From Branchiostoma floridae (lineage: Eukaryota; Chordata; Leptocardii; Amphioxiformes; Branchiostomatidae): a stretch of 64,000 nt of DNA. Of the stretch, positions 32,118-43,029 are shown piece after piece. Numbering within the stretch: position 1 is the first letter of the stretch; every line of letters starts with the position of its first letter. Below the pieces are notes generated by a model. That model saw only the letters and a list, made by a program, of their open reading frames with translations, was not told the origin of the DNA and did no database searches. The translations under genes and the position numbers were made by a program. The stretch spans positions 8,827,310-8,891,309 of the forward strand of contig NC_049996.1 in NCBI RefSeq assembly GCF_000003815.2. The letters are read 5' to 3'.

Positions 32118-33100
32118 ACCTGTTAAGTGCCATGTATTATTTATTTCTTGGTCGTGCCTCAAGCAGACGTATGAAACAAGGGTTGTCGTGTTATTTTCTA
32201 CGCAGTCAAGTTATGAAACCCCTGCTTTGGGAATTGGTTGTGTTGATCTGAAAACATTTTCTTGTATCTTCAAGAGTAGCTTTTGGTAAAAGTAGTCAAC
32301 ATAAGAGCAGTAGTAAGATGCTGTTGTGACTACACACACAGTGTGGAAAAAAATTCATGTTTCTGTTTAATGTTAAGATGTCCTTTTTATATTCCGTATT
32401 GTCTTGAATTCTTGTTCCAGTATTCTGTCGTTACCTTAAGAAACTTGTAGTTATTTTTATTGACTTTTGGATAGCAGCATGTTTTTCTGAAATGTGGAAA
32501 TACTATGTCAGATATAAAGTGTCAACATTTACCCATGAAGAAAAAACATCTGATNNNNNNNNNNNNNNNNNNNNNNNNNNNNNNNNNNNNNNNNNNNNNN
32601 NNNNNNNNNNNNNNNNNNNNNNNNNNNNNNNNNNNNNNNNNNNNNNNNNNNNNNNNNNNNNNNNNTGTACATACTACATATATTAGAAACTATGCATTTC
32701 ATATCTAGAATTTCAAATGCTGTCCTCATTTTTGTTTCATGCCTCTCCCATTTTTAGAATAATTTTTTTTTTGCATCTGAGACTGTAGTTGTTTACTGTA
32801 TGTGTTAGCTGTAAAGTTTGTTGTTTATTGTGCACACAATAGTGCATAAAAGTAATTTTGAGTGTGTTGTTTTTGTACCCTTTAAAAAGAACAGAACCTC
32901 TGAAAGATGATAATGTTCCATATGAACTTCATTAAGAAGAAAAGACATTCTTAGCTGTTTCAGCCATGTATTGATCTTATAGCTTCTATTTAGGGTTAGA
33001 GCTTCATGATTAGGGTAAGAAGTTGCCAATATTCCTGTCAGTTAACATTCCATTTCTTCCTATTTGTGTAAATAAAGGAAAATATTCCAAGACCTTTTAA
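32118..33100 (+). terminator. TOP2 3' UTR and poly(A) signal
   Basis: AT-rich sequence after the TOP2 stop. AATAAA at 33071-33076 is the best poly(A) signal and is followed by TG/TTTT-rich sequence. An assembly gap (32555-32665) lies inside. Confidence 0.7.
32555..32665. other. Assembly gap (111 N)
   Basis: Unsequenced bases within the TOP2 3' UTR. Confidence 0.99.
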
Positions 33101-33137
33101 CAAAAGTGGTTTTCTCTGTTTTTCCTTAATTCTTTAG

Positions 33138-33182
33138 GCCACACCAATTTATTTATTGCTTCTCGGATTTTTATAGAAAAAT
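33138..33182. mobile_element. Left end of a Harbinger-like MITE
   Basis: GGCCACACCAATTTATTTATTGCTTCTCGG preceded by TTA matches the start of the complete element at 47306-47719. No matching right end is seen; the minisatellite follows directly. Confidence 0.55.
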
Positions 33183-33199
33183 ATTGGGGCGGAGAGAGA

Positions 33200-34530
33200 G
33201 CGGGGCTGAAGTGTTGGGCCATGGGAGAGAGTTTGTGTGGGCTGAATTGAGTTTGCGGGGGCGAATTGAGTTTGTGGGGGCTGAATTGGGTTTGTGGGGA
33301 CTGAATTGAGTTTGTGGGGGCTGACTTGAGTTTGTGGGGGCTGAATTATTGAATTTGCGGGGGCTGAATTGAGTTTGTGGGGGCTGAATTATTGAGTTTG
33401 TGGGGGCTGAAGTGAGTTTGCAGGGGTGTTTGTGGGGGCTAAATTGAGTTTGTGGGGGCCGAATTGAGTTTGTGGGGGGCTGAATTATTGAATTTGCGGG
33501 GGCTGAATTGAGTTTGTGGGGGCTGAATTATTGAATTTGCGGGGGCTGAATTGAGTTTGTGGGGACTGAATTGAGTGTGGGGGCTGAATTATTGACTTTG
33601 TGGGGACTGAATTGAGTTTGTGGGGACTGAATTGAGTTTGTGGCGGCTGAATTATTGAGTTTGTGGGGGCTGAATTATTGAGTTTGTGGGGGCTGAATTA
33701 TTGAGTTTGTGGGGGCTGAATTGAGTTTGTGGGGGCTGAAGTGAGTTTGTGGGGGCTGAAGTGAGTTTGTGGGGGCTGAATTATTGAGTTTGTGGGGGCT
33801 GAATTATTGAGTTTGTGGGGGCTGAAGTGACTTTGCAGGGGAGTTTGTGGGGGCTGAATTATTGAATTTGCGGGGGCTGAATTATTGAGTTTGTGGGGGC
33901 TGAATTGAGTTTGTGGGGGCTGAATTGAGTTTGTGGGGGCTGAATTATTGAATTTGCGGGGGCTGAATTGAGTTTGTGGGGGCTGAATTGAGTTTGTGGG
34001 GGCTGAATTATTGAGTTTGTGGGGGCTGAATTGAGTTTGTGGGGGCTGAATTGAGTTTGTGGGGGCTGAATTATTGAATTTGCGGGGGCTGAATTGAGTT
34101 TGTGGGGGCTGAATTGAGTTTGTGGGGGCTGAAGTGAGTTTGCAGGGGAGTTTGTGGGGACTGAATTATTGAATTTGCGGGGGCTGAATTGAGTTTGTGG
34201 GGGCTGAATTGAGTTTGTGGGGGCTGAATTATTGAATTTGCGGGGACTGAATTGAGTTTGTGGGGGCTGAATTATCGAGTTTGTGGGGGCTGAAGTGAGT
34301 TTGCAGGGGAGGTTGTGGGGACTGAATTATTGAATTTGCGGGTACTGAATTGAGTTTGTGGGGGCTGAATTATTGAGTTTGTGGGGGCTGAATTATTGAA
34401 TTTGCGGGGGCTGAATTGAGTTTGTGGGGGCTGAATTGAGCTTGTGGGGGCTGAATTATTGAGTTTGTGGGGACTGAATTGAGTTTGTGGGGGCTGAATT
34501 ATTGAGTTTGCGGGGGCTGAAGTGCCTGAT
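33200..34530. repeat. G-rich 20/23-bp minisatellite
   Basis: About 1.3 kb of units GAGTTTGTGGGGGCTGAATT with or without an extra ATT (20 or 23 bp), plus GAATTTGCGGGGGCTGAATT variants. It lies just past the TOP2 poly(A) signal. The G-run strand is the TOP2 sense strand. Confidence 0.93.
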
Positions 34531-34555
34531 AAGCCTGAATGTAACTGAATTTTTG

Positions 34556-34937
34556 TCATACCTGTGATGCGAAAAGGTTCGGACCGGACCATGTGATAAC
34601 TTTACGAATCACTGGGCTCAAAGTTTGTATCACACAGACTTCCTTAGAGTAAATAGAACCATTTTGAGCGGGCCGAGTGCGGCACGTTGGCAATTCGAAT
34701 ACCTGATTCGGACGTTGGAACACTTTTTGTTCGAGGACACCAAATTTGTTCAACTTCTGGGGCATTTCGCATCAAAACATGGGGTATGACCTAAATAAAA
34801 CACAGTGTATTCCGTATCACCCTCGGTCCCAGCCCGGGTCCGGTCACTCTCTGGCCTTCAGCCGACAGGCGATCCTTCAGCCCTCCCGCGGGTCCGGTCA
34901 CTCTCTGGCCTTCAGGCGCCAGGCGATCCTTCATGCA
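34556..34937. mobile_element. TE remnant related to 8144-8270, with a short direct repeat
   Basis: Starts TCATACCTGTGATGCGAAAA and has GTGATAAC and TCCGTATCACCC words shared with 8144-8270. Near the gap, GGGTCCGGTCACTCTCTGGC plus CAGGCGATCCTTCA occurs twice. The right side is lost in the following gap. Confidence 0.5.
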
Positions 34938-35221
34938 NNNNNNNNNNNNNNNNNNNNNNNNNNNNNNNNNNNNNNNNNNNNNNNNNNNNNNNNNNNNNNN
35001 NNNNNNNNNNNNNNNNNNNNNNNNNNNNNNNNNNNNNNNNNNNNNNNNNNNNNNNNNNNNNNNNNNNNNNNNNNNNNNNNNNNNNNNNNNNNNNNNNNNN
35101 NNNNNNNNNNNNNNNNNNNNNNNNNNNNNNNNNNNNNNNNNNNNNNNNNNNNNNNNNNNNNNNNNNNNNNNNNNNNNNNNNNNNNNNNNNNNNNNNNNNN
35201 NNNNNNNNNNNNNNNNNNNNN
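34938..35221. other. Assembly gap (284 N)
   Basis: Unsequenced bases between the TE remnant and the FZR-like 3' region. Confidence 0.99.
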
Positions 35222-36171
35222 ATCTCTGTTGGCCATATTTCATTTTACATACGGAACAAATACATAAAAGTTGACTTGAACAACAAAAAAGGGGGTTTCA
35301 ACACAACCAACAAACAGAGCTGCAAGTCTTGACAAGTTTGAAGTAATGTAAACCAGAAGTTTCTTTCGGGTGTACTCCTAATGCATGCTTGAACATATCT
35401 TAAGAATATAATAATCTCTGGATGAACAGAGCATGGCTTTCCACTGCGAGTATATATGTATAACCTTAAAAGGTAAAAAAATATTTAATGTTCAAATAAA
35501 AGGGCCAGGTATTAAAACGTTCTTACTGGGCTCAGAGGAAATTTTGAATTATAACAGCTTTTATACCACTTGTTTACTCCAATATTTTGGTTTTTGACAT
35601 ATTCCTCCTTACACTGACCAATGTGACTCTGGCCTACTGTTGGTTTGCACATAATTGAAGATGTAAGGTAAGAGAAATGTGTAACTCAAAGAAATATTCA
35701 TAAAAAGATGCTTCAAATGCTAGGAAAACATTGAGACTGAAGCAGCCTATATCTGCCTGGGGTACATGTTAGATCTTCACCATTATTTTACATTGTATCA
35801 TGTCTGTAGGATTGGAAATGCTTTTTCTTGCAGTTCTTTTCTTGTGTAGAAATTGTTTAAGTGTGAAAAAAAAAGTTCTTCTTGCTGTTAGCCTGAGGTA
35901 CCCTTAGCTTGGAACTGATGCCTGAGTTCCGTGGTCACCGGGAACACAGATTGAGTACTCACTCAGTTAGATTCCTGAAAAAATTAAGAGAAAAATCTTC
36001 GTAAAAAAAAAAAGAATGACAACTCTCAAATCAAGGAATACAAGAAACTTGCACAGTACAGAGTATTAGTTAGGTACAAGACAAATCTATGTCGAGTTTT
36101 GATGACATAAAAAGGTCATCACTAGTACATAGTACACTATGTGATAGTACTAGTACACTAGTACCTCTTAC
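35222..36171 (-). other. Probable 3' region of the FZR-like gene
   Basis: AT-rich and without open coding frames. A minus-strand ATTAAA (near 35486-35491) could be the poly(A) signal. A candidate terminal exon begins at an acceptor near 35975 (TTTTTTCAG), but joining it to the preceding donor gives only a few codons (RSHRI then stop). The expected Ile-Arg tail of Cdh1/Cdc20 proteins is not found. Confidence 0.4.
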
Positions 36172-39100
36172 TATGAGACCTAGTCTTGCTGAAGACGTTC
36201 CACAATCTTAGCGTCTCATCCCCAGCGCCGGTGACGATGGCCTTGCCATCAGGAGACATGGCGAGGTACAGCACACGGTAGGAGTGGCCCATCAGCTTGG
36301 CCACCTGCACCAAAGATGGGTACTTCCACACCAGGATCTGGTTCTGGGAGAACCCGTGGGTGCTCACCTGTGTGAGGAGAGCAAAAATCAGACTTTGGCA
36401 TTGAATCAAAAGGTAGCAGAGTCCAGTTACATCTGAGAATGTTACATGTATAATCCTTGCCTTTTAAAGCTGGCTTACCTGAGGAATTTTCCAACATCAG
36501 ATGAAAATCATGAAATAGATGAGTTAGCAGCGGTTCCAAGTTACGGTCAATGTTGGAAAGGTCTACATGGAAAGCCAGCTCAAAAAGCTGTCAGAACTAT
36601 AGGGAATATGTAGTTGATGTTACAAATATCAATCTGTCAGTCTTCTTATCCATCAGCATGGTATTAGAAGTGAAACTGAGGGAAAACCCTGAACTAGGAC
36701 AGACTTACGTCTAACAAGTGGCAACTTGACTTTCTGGAATATTCAGCATTATATGATAGTATAATTCAAGTAGGCTTGTCAATTCTCAGTTTTGCTCCCT
36801 GTTAACAACATAGCCTAACAAGAGATAGAAAACCTACCAGCTCGTTGGCATGTTTGGACCAGGCCAGGTTGCAGACCTGAGAGCCCGTGTCCACACACTT
36901 TAGCGGCTCACACGTCAGAGTGTTCCAGAACCGGATGCAGCGATCAGCTGTGCCTCCGCCGGACGCCAACAGACCTCGCTGGTGGGGTGACCAGGCGATG
37001 GCCCTGACAGCAGCCAGGTGCTCGGTGTACTGCTGGACTGGGTTTACACTGGTCAGGTTCCATACAAACAACTGCGGAAAAAGAAAGGGATTGTGGCATT
37101 CTAAAAATTTTCATTTTAAAATTAGACCCCGTTTTTTTCCTTGCCACTCTTTTTCATTTCAAACATTTACACATAGCTAATACTTTTTTCCTTTGGCAGT
37201 CAAGGGTATATTTTGTATCTATGGGAGCCGTCTTTACCATGATTTTTGTTAGATCTAATAATAATAATGTAAATTTGTACACTTATGTTTGAACACCTAT
37301 GATTTTAACAAACAAATAGAAAACATTATACAAATGTAGTTCAGAAATTGAAGACTCGAACAGAGATGTTGAATTAAAGGACCTGATATAGAAAACATGT
37401 CTTTTCACCTTATTGTCATTAGCACCTGAGGCCAGGTGTTGGTGATCAGGAGAATACTTCAGGGCACACACCTGTAATAAAAGAATAGATAAATAAATAA
37501 ACGATCAAAACACTACAATTAACAAAATATATGACTACAAAATAGCACTATAGATTAGTATAATCTTATTTGTAGAAACGTGAATGTTTCCACTTCTTGT
37601 GCTTTGGTACTTCAAGTTCAGTGTTCCGTTTACTTTATTTCTATTTTCTGCAATACATGTTTCTTGACACTGAGCCTGTATTATTTTAGCGTGCAAAATT
37701 TCAAATTACTTTTTTAATGTTTTTTAAAATCACCAAAATATTTCATACAAATTTCAGGCTGCAGGTGAGTGTTTTGAACCCTGACAGTTCAGTCTTACAG
37801 CCTACATCCACATCACTGTTTCCATAGCAACTAGTGCCTATTGTGTTTACCTCATGGCTGTGTCCGGCCAGTCTTCTCTCTGGCACTACGCTGGGTGTTC
37901 TCACGTCCCTCTGCAGAACAAGTCGATCTCTACTGCCCGAGGACAAGATGTCTGCATTCCATGCCAAAGCGCCTGTGTGTGGGAGAAAGAAATCATTATC
38001 AAACATCTTTTTGGTCCCTAATAATCGATTTCTGTTAGCCTAGGTTAAATCCAAGTTCTACCAGTGCTCCTTGTGCTCGCTAGGGCAGAGAGTGCTTGCT
38101 AGGGCAGAGAGTGCTCGCTAGGGCAGCGAGTGCTTGCGAGGGCAGCGAGTGCTTGCGAGGGCAGCGTGTACAAGGGGCACCGGTAGAAATCGGATGGTAC
38201 CCAGGTTAGATTTCTATTTTAGTTCTTCCAACATCATATATGGTGTATACAGCAGCACAAATCTTGGAATCCTTGGCCCTTGGGCCACATAGCTAAGCAT
38301 GCACAATGACTAGTCCACTCATTGCACATTATGTTCAACTTCAAATCTTTCCTACATTAGTTACAACCTCTGAGTGCTATGCACAGAAGCAGTAGGTAAC
38401 ATGTTATACTTATTGGTCTTTCCAAAATCGAATTTAAAAGATTCCTCTACTGAATGCAAAGAAAGCTTCTGCCCAATACACTTTTGCAGTGGTGTATTTA
38501 ACTTGCTGATGATGAATAATTGTTGGAAGCAATGCAAGTTACATGAAGGTTAAAGACTGGATGACTCCAACATGTGTTAATTGAAAGGCCTGCTGTTACT
38601 AACCAACTCTAGCCGAGTGCCCCTCCAACACAGAGATCCTTTTGCCTGCCATGGCGTCCCAGACTTGGACATAACCCTTTTGGGTCCCGACCGCAACCAG
38701 GTTCCCTCTCTCGTTCCAGTTGACTGATGTTACAGAGTCGCCGTTACAAGACAGGTCACATAGTCTTGTCTTCTGTACAGAAAAAAGATACATGATGTCA
38801 GTAAAGAAAAATAACTATTGCAAAGAGCTGCCAGACAATTCTATATCAGTAACAGCTGAAATGTAGAGATCCTTTACATACCATAAAGTTTAAAAATGCT
38901 TACTGTAATAGTATTACAGTAAGCATTTTTAAACTTTTCAAAACCGGAAAGTGGTCCCAAGATGTTGCCAAATGTAACAGGGTGCCCCTGCACTGTATTG
39001 TAGTTTAGCTGTGTTCCTTGTAGTTTCCAAGATGTGTGCATTTAAACTTTAGTTCCTTGTCCAGTATCCCTGTTCAGTTCTCAGAAAAGGGAGTGGGTGG

Positions 39101-40799
39101 TCAGAGTTAAATGACCCCAGAAGTCTTAATGACCTTCATCTCAGTGGGTCTGGTGTGCCTGATGGTCAGTTTGCTGGTGGGCACAACCATATTTGGTATG
39201 GCTAGGGACTGACCATAGGAAGTTAAGTCATTGATGATGTCGTGATGATGTAAAGAGAAAGAATGTACGTAGGCGGATAAGAAGCACATGAATAAGGAAA
39301 TAGAGCCCATGTACTCAGAGTAGTCTGGAGAGGAGAAGAGAGATGTATTGTTCAGCTTTGGAGAGAGAAGAAATACAGACACGTCTTCCATGTAGCTCTG
39401 GCTCCTTGTGTCCTTGGTTCGCGTACATAAGTATAAGATCTGCAGCTATTCCCAAACTCTGTAAGGGGTGCCTTCGAAGTCAAGGTCACGACCAACTATC
39501 ACCCTTACACAAAGTCGAGTTGCGTACTTTATTTGAGGTAACTGTTCGGACAAAATCAGACCCCAAATCAGCTAGAAACAAATTGGAACACGGACACTTA
39601 TGGCTTAGAAAAGCATTGAATGATCATACATGAAATAAATTTTAGAATTTTGATTTGGTCAGCCAAATCAAACATAAGATCTATGGCACTTGATGGTAGA
39701 TTATCTCTCTACTAGTATTACCATGACAAAACCGAGAAAGAAGAAGACCTACCTGACTATCATTTAAATTCCACAAATATACAGACGTTCCCAGTCCAAC
39801 ACTCAAGGTGTTGGTAGCTGACCAATCAACAAGGTTTAGGTAGAAGTCATCTTGGAGTTCTGGGGCATGAAGAACCTGGAAGGGAAAAAAATTGTTATAA
39901 GGTGTCTTCTTGAAGAAAATAAAAGTTCACTGATATTTCATACATCAACATGAATACTACAACATAAAATCAATATAATATTCAAATCATTATGGTACTC
40001 GAAACTTTTCCTCCGGGATCCTTTTGAATTCTTACCAAATCATCATCAACATGATCTATTGACATGTTCACACACTGCAGGGATTATACTGCCCCTTACG
40101 GGCTGACATACCCTTTCGTTAGCTGATAGGGATATGCCAGGTGTAAGAAATGAGTCTTTGAAATATTCAAGAACCAAGAAAATAAACTGTCATCACCTAA
40201 TACTGCACTGAAGAGATTAACAAAAGTCACAACCTATTGAACCTTAGTTAGTTTGCTACAAGCAGGGATCGAAATCCTTTTTTTTTTGCTACATGCAAAA
40301 TTGCAAGTTGACAAAAATTTTACAATTTGAAAAATTTACATGCAAAATACAACTAGTCTATACTGCAATGATCTAGCCAGCATCCATCTCAGGATTACTT
40401 TTTATTTAACGGACTGAAATTGGCGCATGAAAATATAGACAAATTTTGGAAAGATATCCACATAATCAGCATGTAAGTTTGCAGCAAAGTCAAATTTTAT
40501 TACTTATAAGGCTTCTGACGATCCCCGTCAGACAAACAAAGGCATCGTGGCCTCAGTGTTTTTACTATAGGCCAGGTATTTCAACATGCAAGACTGCAAG
40601 TTCAGAATATTGCAAATCTCAAAAACTTATGTGCAAATTGCAAGTTAAGTATGTGTATTTCGAACCCTGACAAGTAAACCATTAAATATCCAATTCTACT
40701 CATGCTCACCTTGAAAGGATTTTTGAAAATCTTGTGTGTCTGTTTTGTGGGTGAACGCAGGTACCGGTCCTGGAGTTTCTGTGACTTTTTCCTTGTAGG
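36172..40799 (-). CDS. FZR1: Fizzy-related (Cdh1) WD40 APC/C coactivator, N-terminus not found
   Basis: Substrate-recognition activator of the anaphase-promoting complex. Minus-strand exons: the FZR part of 40710-41214 ([15 protein letters not shown] to FKNPFK), then 39753-39875, 38604-38772, 37851-37972, 37409-37471, 36838-37071 and 36172-36367. All are GT-AG with consistent phases. The peptide follows animal Fzr1 closely: [92 protein letters not shown] and [18 protein letters not shown], covering the seven-bladed propeller. The N-terminal C-box exon is not seen between 41 and 54 kb; instead a zinc-finger frame leads directly in. The C-terminal IR tail is also not located. The gap at 43551-44025 could hide the N-terminal exons. 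Confidence 0.9.
38036..38209. mobile_element. Foldback MITE with internal 19-bp tandem repeat
   Basis: In an FZR-like intron. Approximate inverted ends: TTCTACCAGTGCTCCTTGT left and ACAAGGGGCACCGGTAGAA right. The middle (about 38070-38166) is five 19-bp units of the form GTGCTCGCTAGGGCAGAGA. Confidence 0.7.
38885..38937. repeat. Perfect 26-bp-arm palindrome
   Basis: Arms of 26 bases (AAAGTTTAAAAATGCTTACT onward) separated by a single G. Lies in an FZR-like intron and would form a near-loopless hairpin. Origin unknown, perhaps a minimal MITE. Confidence 0.9.
40060..40125 (-). repeat. SINE tail fragment
   Basis: CCCCTTACGGGCTGACATACCCTTTCG matches the tail of the tRNA-derived SINEs at 13592 and 19948, with the same orientation as the former. 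Confidence 0.6.
40263..40669. mobile_element. hAT-like MITE, TGCAAGTT-type interior
   Basis: Ends CAGGGATCGAAATCC and GTATTTCGAACCCTG. The interior repeats TGCAAATTGCAAGTT-type words and so differs from the other two interior types. It lies in the FZR-like intron just after the zinc-finger/FZR exon. Confidence 0.7.
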
Positions 40800-41213
40800 A
40801 GTCTTCATACTACATAGCAGACTGAACCCACTGCTGCACTCTTCACACCTGTGGGGTTTCTCCCCTGTGTGAGTCTGAATGTGTCTCTTCAGACTATCTG
40901 ACCTGCTAAACTGCCTGCTGCACTGCTCACACCTGTAAGGTTTCTCCCCTGTGTGTGTACGGATGTGGATCTGGAGTTTATCCGACCTGCTAAACTTTTT
41001 ACTGCACTCCTCACAACTGTAGGGTTTCTCTCCAGTGTGACACCGCATGTGGCTTGTCAGTCGATCCTGATGACTGAACTGCCTGCTGCACTCCTCACAC
41101 CTGTAGGGTTTCTCCCCTGTGTGAATCCGCAGGTGCCTTTTCAGATTGCACCCCTGACTGAACAGCTTGCCGCACTCCTCACACTCGTAGGGTTTTTCAC
41201 CTGTAGGGTTCAT
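40710..41213 (-). CDS. C2H2 zinc-finger frame fused in phase to the FZR exon
   Basis: The frame opens at ATG 41213 ([18 protein letters not shown]) behind an acceptor-like TTCCCTTCTTCAG, exon start 41214. It encodes four complete C2H2 fingers with TGEKPY linkers and then a fifth with its CxxC but no histidines ([18 protein letters not shown]). There it passes without a stop into FZR sequence (PTRKKSQKL, near 40799) and ends at the genuine FZR donor (AAG then GTGAGC) in the right phase. No convincing pyrimidine-rich acceptor lies at the junction. It could be a real zinc-finger/APC-coactivator chimera, or a zinc-finger pseudogene that truncated FZR. Confidence 0.75.
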
Positions 41214-41261
41214 CCTGAAGAAGGGAAAATATGACTGATTGATCTAAGAATAATTCCATTA

Positions 41262-41500
41262 GACCACACCAATTCTATTTGTTGTTTCTCGGATTTCATG
41301 ACACTATTTTTTCTGATTTTAAAAGAAAAAAAACTTTTCAAATTGATGACCACACAAAATTTCACTGCCTCTCCTTTTTTAAATTAACTATGGGCCTCAA
41401 ATTCCAGTAGCTGTACATGCCTATTTTGGACGGTACTAGTACTTTTATCATTTTTCGTCAAACTTTGGATTTTGCTACCAGAGACCCCCTAAATGTTTAA
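41262..41500. mobile_element. Truncated Harbinger-like MITE
   Basis: Preceded by TTA and starts GACCACACCAATTCTATTTG. The interior follows the complete element at 47306-47719 (CTATGGGCCTC, GACGGTACTAGTAC) but no right terminal repeat is seen. Confidence 0.6.
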
Positions 41501-41796
41501 AGTTTAGGTTTTCCTGTCCAATCTCTCCTAACCTAGGCACTGTCCACTTGAATACTTTAGATCAATGCAAGATATAAACCACTCTCAATACTTGAGCTAT
41601 AGGAAAAACTACTACTAGTACTATCAAAACCACAAAAGCTGTCATTAAATTCAAGAGGCAACATAATCTTTTATTGATGACCCCAAATATTGAAGACTTT
41701 TTTTGACAAGTTAAAAGAATTCAGTATCTTGTCAGCTCGTAATTGTAGATGATTGTCTAACATTTTCTGCTACTTTGTCCAGGAAAAAGAGATTTA

Positions 41797-42201
<405 letters not shown>

Positions 42202-42803
42202 TTAATGCTTGCGTTGAGTTTTTTTTTACATAGTATATGATATGTTATGACAATATATAAATTATATATTAAATTATATTATAATTACTCAAGGTTTACA
42301 ATGTACAACACTTGCATAGTGGGGCGTGTTTTTTTACTCGGACCTTCACATTCCGACAATAACCTTGATCTATAGCCGCGAAACGTTGCCTCTCTACTTC
42401 ATTTTCCTAAATCCCACTCAATACTATAAGGTGTGCATAATACTAATAGTAATTATTGGTATACTATAGTATTTTACTACCTTTGAGTATATTGATCCTC
42501 TTCTGTTTAGAATATTTCAGATATTTTCATTCATTGCAATTCAGCACAGCAATTCAATAAATTTTTGTCATCATTTGAAGAGATTAGATACATCAAAATG
42601 GAAGGTAAAATCAACTACTGTACATGACTGTACTTGGTAACACTTGCAGAGGGCCCTGGGGGCTCTTACAATCCGGACCATGAGTCAATTATACAGGCCT
42701 GATACTGCCTTCTTTCTCGAAGATACTATTCTGGCATATACACGTAAAAAAAAAAGTTATATATGCAAGATATGTATGACTATACTATACATTTATTTTT
42801 TGC

Positions 42804-42854
42804 AAATATTGTTTTTTCACTCACTTCAGTAAAGTGAGTGAAAAAACAATATTT
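42804..42854. repeat. Perfect 23-bp-arm hairpin, 5-base loop
   Basis: Left arm AAATATTGTTTTTTCACTCA onward, loop CAGTA, and an exactly complementary right arm. It stands alone in AT-rich sequence. Confidence 0.9.
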
Positions 42855-43029
42855 TGGTGAAATATATTCAAATAGACCTGGAGTGATCTTGTCTTTGTTT
42901 TATTCGCCTTGTGCATGGTATAATAGCATTCCAGAAAATATAGTTTTACTATCTCATGCACAACTGTGAAAGCAAATAAAATCTCCAAACACCACGGAGG
43001 TCATTCCGGCTAATTTCTACATTTTACAC

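Noticed and set aside
34272-34592. Minus-strand SIIQPPQTQFSPRKFNN repeat frame
   Set aside because: Translation of the 20/23-bp minisatellite.
34791-35332. Frames of 100-175 codons across Ns at 34.8-35.3 kb
   Set aside because: Made almost wholly of unknown bases.
36158-36171. Read-through end of the FZR-like exon (SHSKRY stop) as the natural C-terminus
   Set aside because: A good donor (GTAAGA) lies just before it and Cdh1 proteins continue beyond FSKTRS, so the exon probably splices onward.
40060-40140. Additional FZR-like exon
   Set aside because: The sequence matches the SINE tail, not a WD40 segment.
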